A stretch of DNA of 64,000 nucleotides from Gammaproteobacteria bacterium (lineage in GTDB: Bacteria > Pseudomonadota > Gammaproteobacteria > Burkholderiales > Rhodocyclaceae): contig JAHJVE010000012.1 of assembly GCA_018828385.1 (NCBI GenBank), positions 1 to 64,000 of the forward strand. The letters run 5' to 3'. Positions within the stretch are counted from its first letter, which is position 1, and every line of letters begins with the position of its first letter. Below are positions 63,451 through 64,000 of the stretch, piece after piece. Below the pieces are notes generated by a model. It made no database searches. It had not been told where the DNA came from and was given only the letters and a program-made list of their open reading frames with translations. The translations under genes were made by a program, and so were the position numbers.

Positions 63451-63975
63451 TCAGCGCTGCCACATGTACTGCTGGTGCTGCATCATGTGGTCCATCATCA
63501 TCTGCTGCATGCCCATGTAGCGGTCCATCATGTACTGCCGCTGTTTCATTTGCTCCGGGGTGAGCTTGGAGTAATAGCCGCCCATGTGGTCCCAGCCCAT
63601 CATCATGCCGTGCCCCATCATGCCACGGCCACCCATGCAGCAGCCCATGCCCCCCATGCCGCCGCTACCCCACATGCCGCCGCTACCCCACATGCCGTGC
63701 ATCATCTGCATATTGCCTTGCATGGCGGTCCAATGGTCTTGCAGCAGTTTCTGACGCTCTTGCGGATCTTGGGTCTGGCGAATCTTGTCCATCTGCTCCT
63801 GCATTTTTTTCATGTTTTCCTGGGCCAGCGCCATCTGCTTGTCGTACTCGGCCACGTTCGGCACAGATGGTTTCGCTTGGGCATTTTTTTCGGGGCTGTT
63901 TGGTTGTTGTGCCAGAACGGGCGTTGCGAACAGCACGCTTGCAGCCAATGCGACGGTAAAAATCGTTGGTTTCAT
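63451..63975 (-). CDS. Met-rich periplasmic metal-binding protein
   Basis: 174 residues with a signal peptide (TIFTVALAASVLFATPVLAQ). A helical stretch (QENMKKMQEQMDKIRQ) is followed by a Met/Gly-rich core with a tandem GMWGSG repeat, CCMGGRGMMGHGMMMGW, and a C-terminus of repeated Met/His (MQQMMMDHMMQHQQYMW). Met-rich clusters in the periplasm bind Cu(I) or Ag(I) in other proteins. The family is not certain; a role in metal binding is inferred. Confidence 0.72.
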   Translation of the reverse strand: MKPTIFTVALAASVLFATPVLAQQPNSPEKNAQAKPSVPNVAEYDKQMALAQENMKKMQEQMDKIRQTQDPQERQKLLQDHWTAMQGNMQMMHGMWGSGGMWGSGGMGGMGCCMGGRGMMGHGMMMGWDHMGGYYSKLTPEQMKQRQYMMDRYMGMQQMMMDHMMQHQQYMWQR

Positions 63976-64000
63976 TGCACTACTCCTTTGAGTTACGAAC

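Noticed and set aside
1-64000. tRNA or rRNA genes and ICE attachment sites
   Set aside because: I found no cloverleaf-like sequence, rRNA segment or duplicated att core by reading; a tool search could still reveal one.

Overview
The window is high-GC (roughly 60%) proteobacterial DNA. The style of its insertion sequences, czc-type metal efflux genes and integrative-element genes suggests a betaproteobacterium of the Rhodocyclales/Burkholderiales kind; this is inference, because no rRNA or tRNA gene or other taxonomic marker is visible. Almost everything is accessory: insertion sequences, a defence operon, part of an integrative conjugative element (ICE) and a heavy-metal/stress-resistance island.

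Layout. (1) 1-5280: an IS66 tnpB-tnpA pair (minus) lies head-to-head with an IS66 transposase gene (plus). A complete IS21-family element (929-3637, istA/istB, flanked by a 6-bp repeat GCCGGG) is inserted between them. (2) 5285-16389 (minus): five genes with overlapping ends, transcribed dptF-dptG-dptH-DUF262-protein kinase. The first three resemble the DndFGH/DptFGH restriction module of phosphorothioation systems, but no dndA-E modification gene is present. Kinase, DUF262 and Dpt-like ATPases together recall the methylation-associated defence systems (MADS and MADS-like), here without a visible methyltransferase. (3) 16917-33345: ICE genes. They are a DUF4400 membrane protein, TraD coupling protein, TraI/MobH-type relaxase, FlhC/FlhD-like activators (compare SetCD/AcaCD), DUF932 protein, primase, GHKL ATPase, small hypotheticals, a DUF1845/AcaB-like protein, an XRE regulator, an AlpA-like regulator, a degenerate tyrosine recombinase and a DUF1173 protein. 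The intergenic DNA here is rich in perfect hairpins. (4) 34028-41669 (plus): an HME-type RND efflux operon (outer membrane factor, adaptor, pump) followed by a PII-like protein and an HtrA-type protease. (5) 41785-54253: a 12.47-kb segment bounded by inward-facing 38-bp inverted repeats of the Tn21/Tn3 type, 33 of 38 identical, with an exact 5-bp duplication TATTG outside them. It carries IS66/IS3/IS4 debris, a TelA-TerD-orphan-vWA stress cluster, a CDF exporter, a membrane protein, several decayed genes and a P1B-4 metal ATPase. No Tn3 transposase or resolvase is visible. (6) 54329-63975 (minus): an isolated, N-terminally extended flgB, a periplasmic protein, a ruined CDF gene, small proteins, a czcICBA operon and a Met-rich periplasmic protein.

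How it fits together: the two RND systems of regions 4 and 6 were probably neighbours before the Tn3-like element jumped between htrA and flgB, bringing another zinc/cadmium/cobalt ATPase and CDF pump. The ICE genes give a plausible mobility route for the region, but only the relaxase/coupling end of a transfer system is in the window. The most interesting items are the orphan kinase/DUF262/Dpt operon, the transposase-less Tn3-like transposon with its footprint, and the six-hairpin leader before the DUF932 gene.
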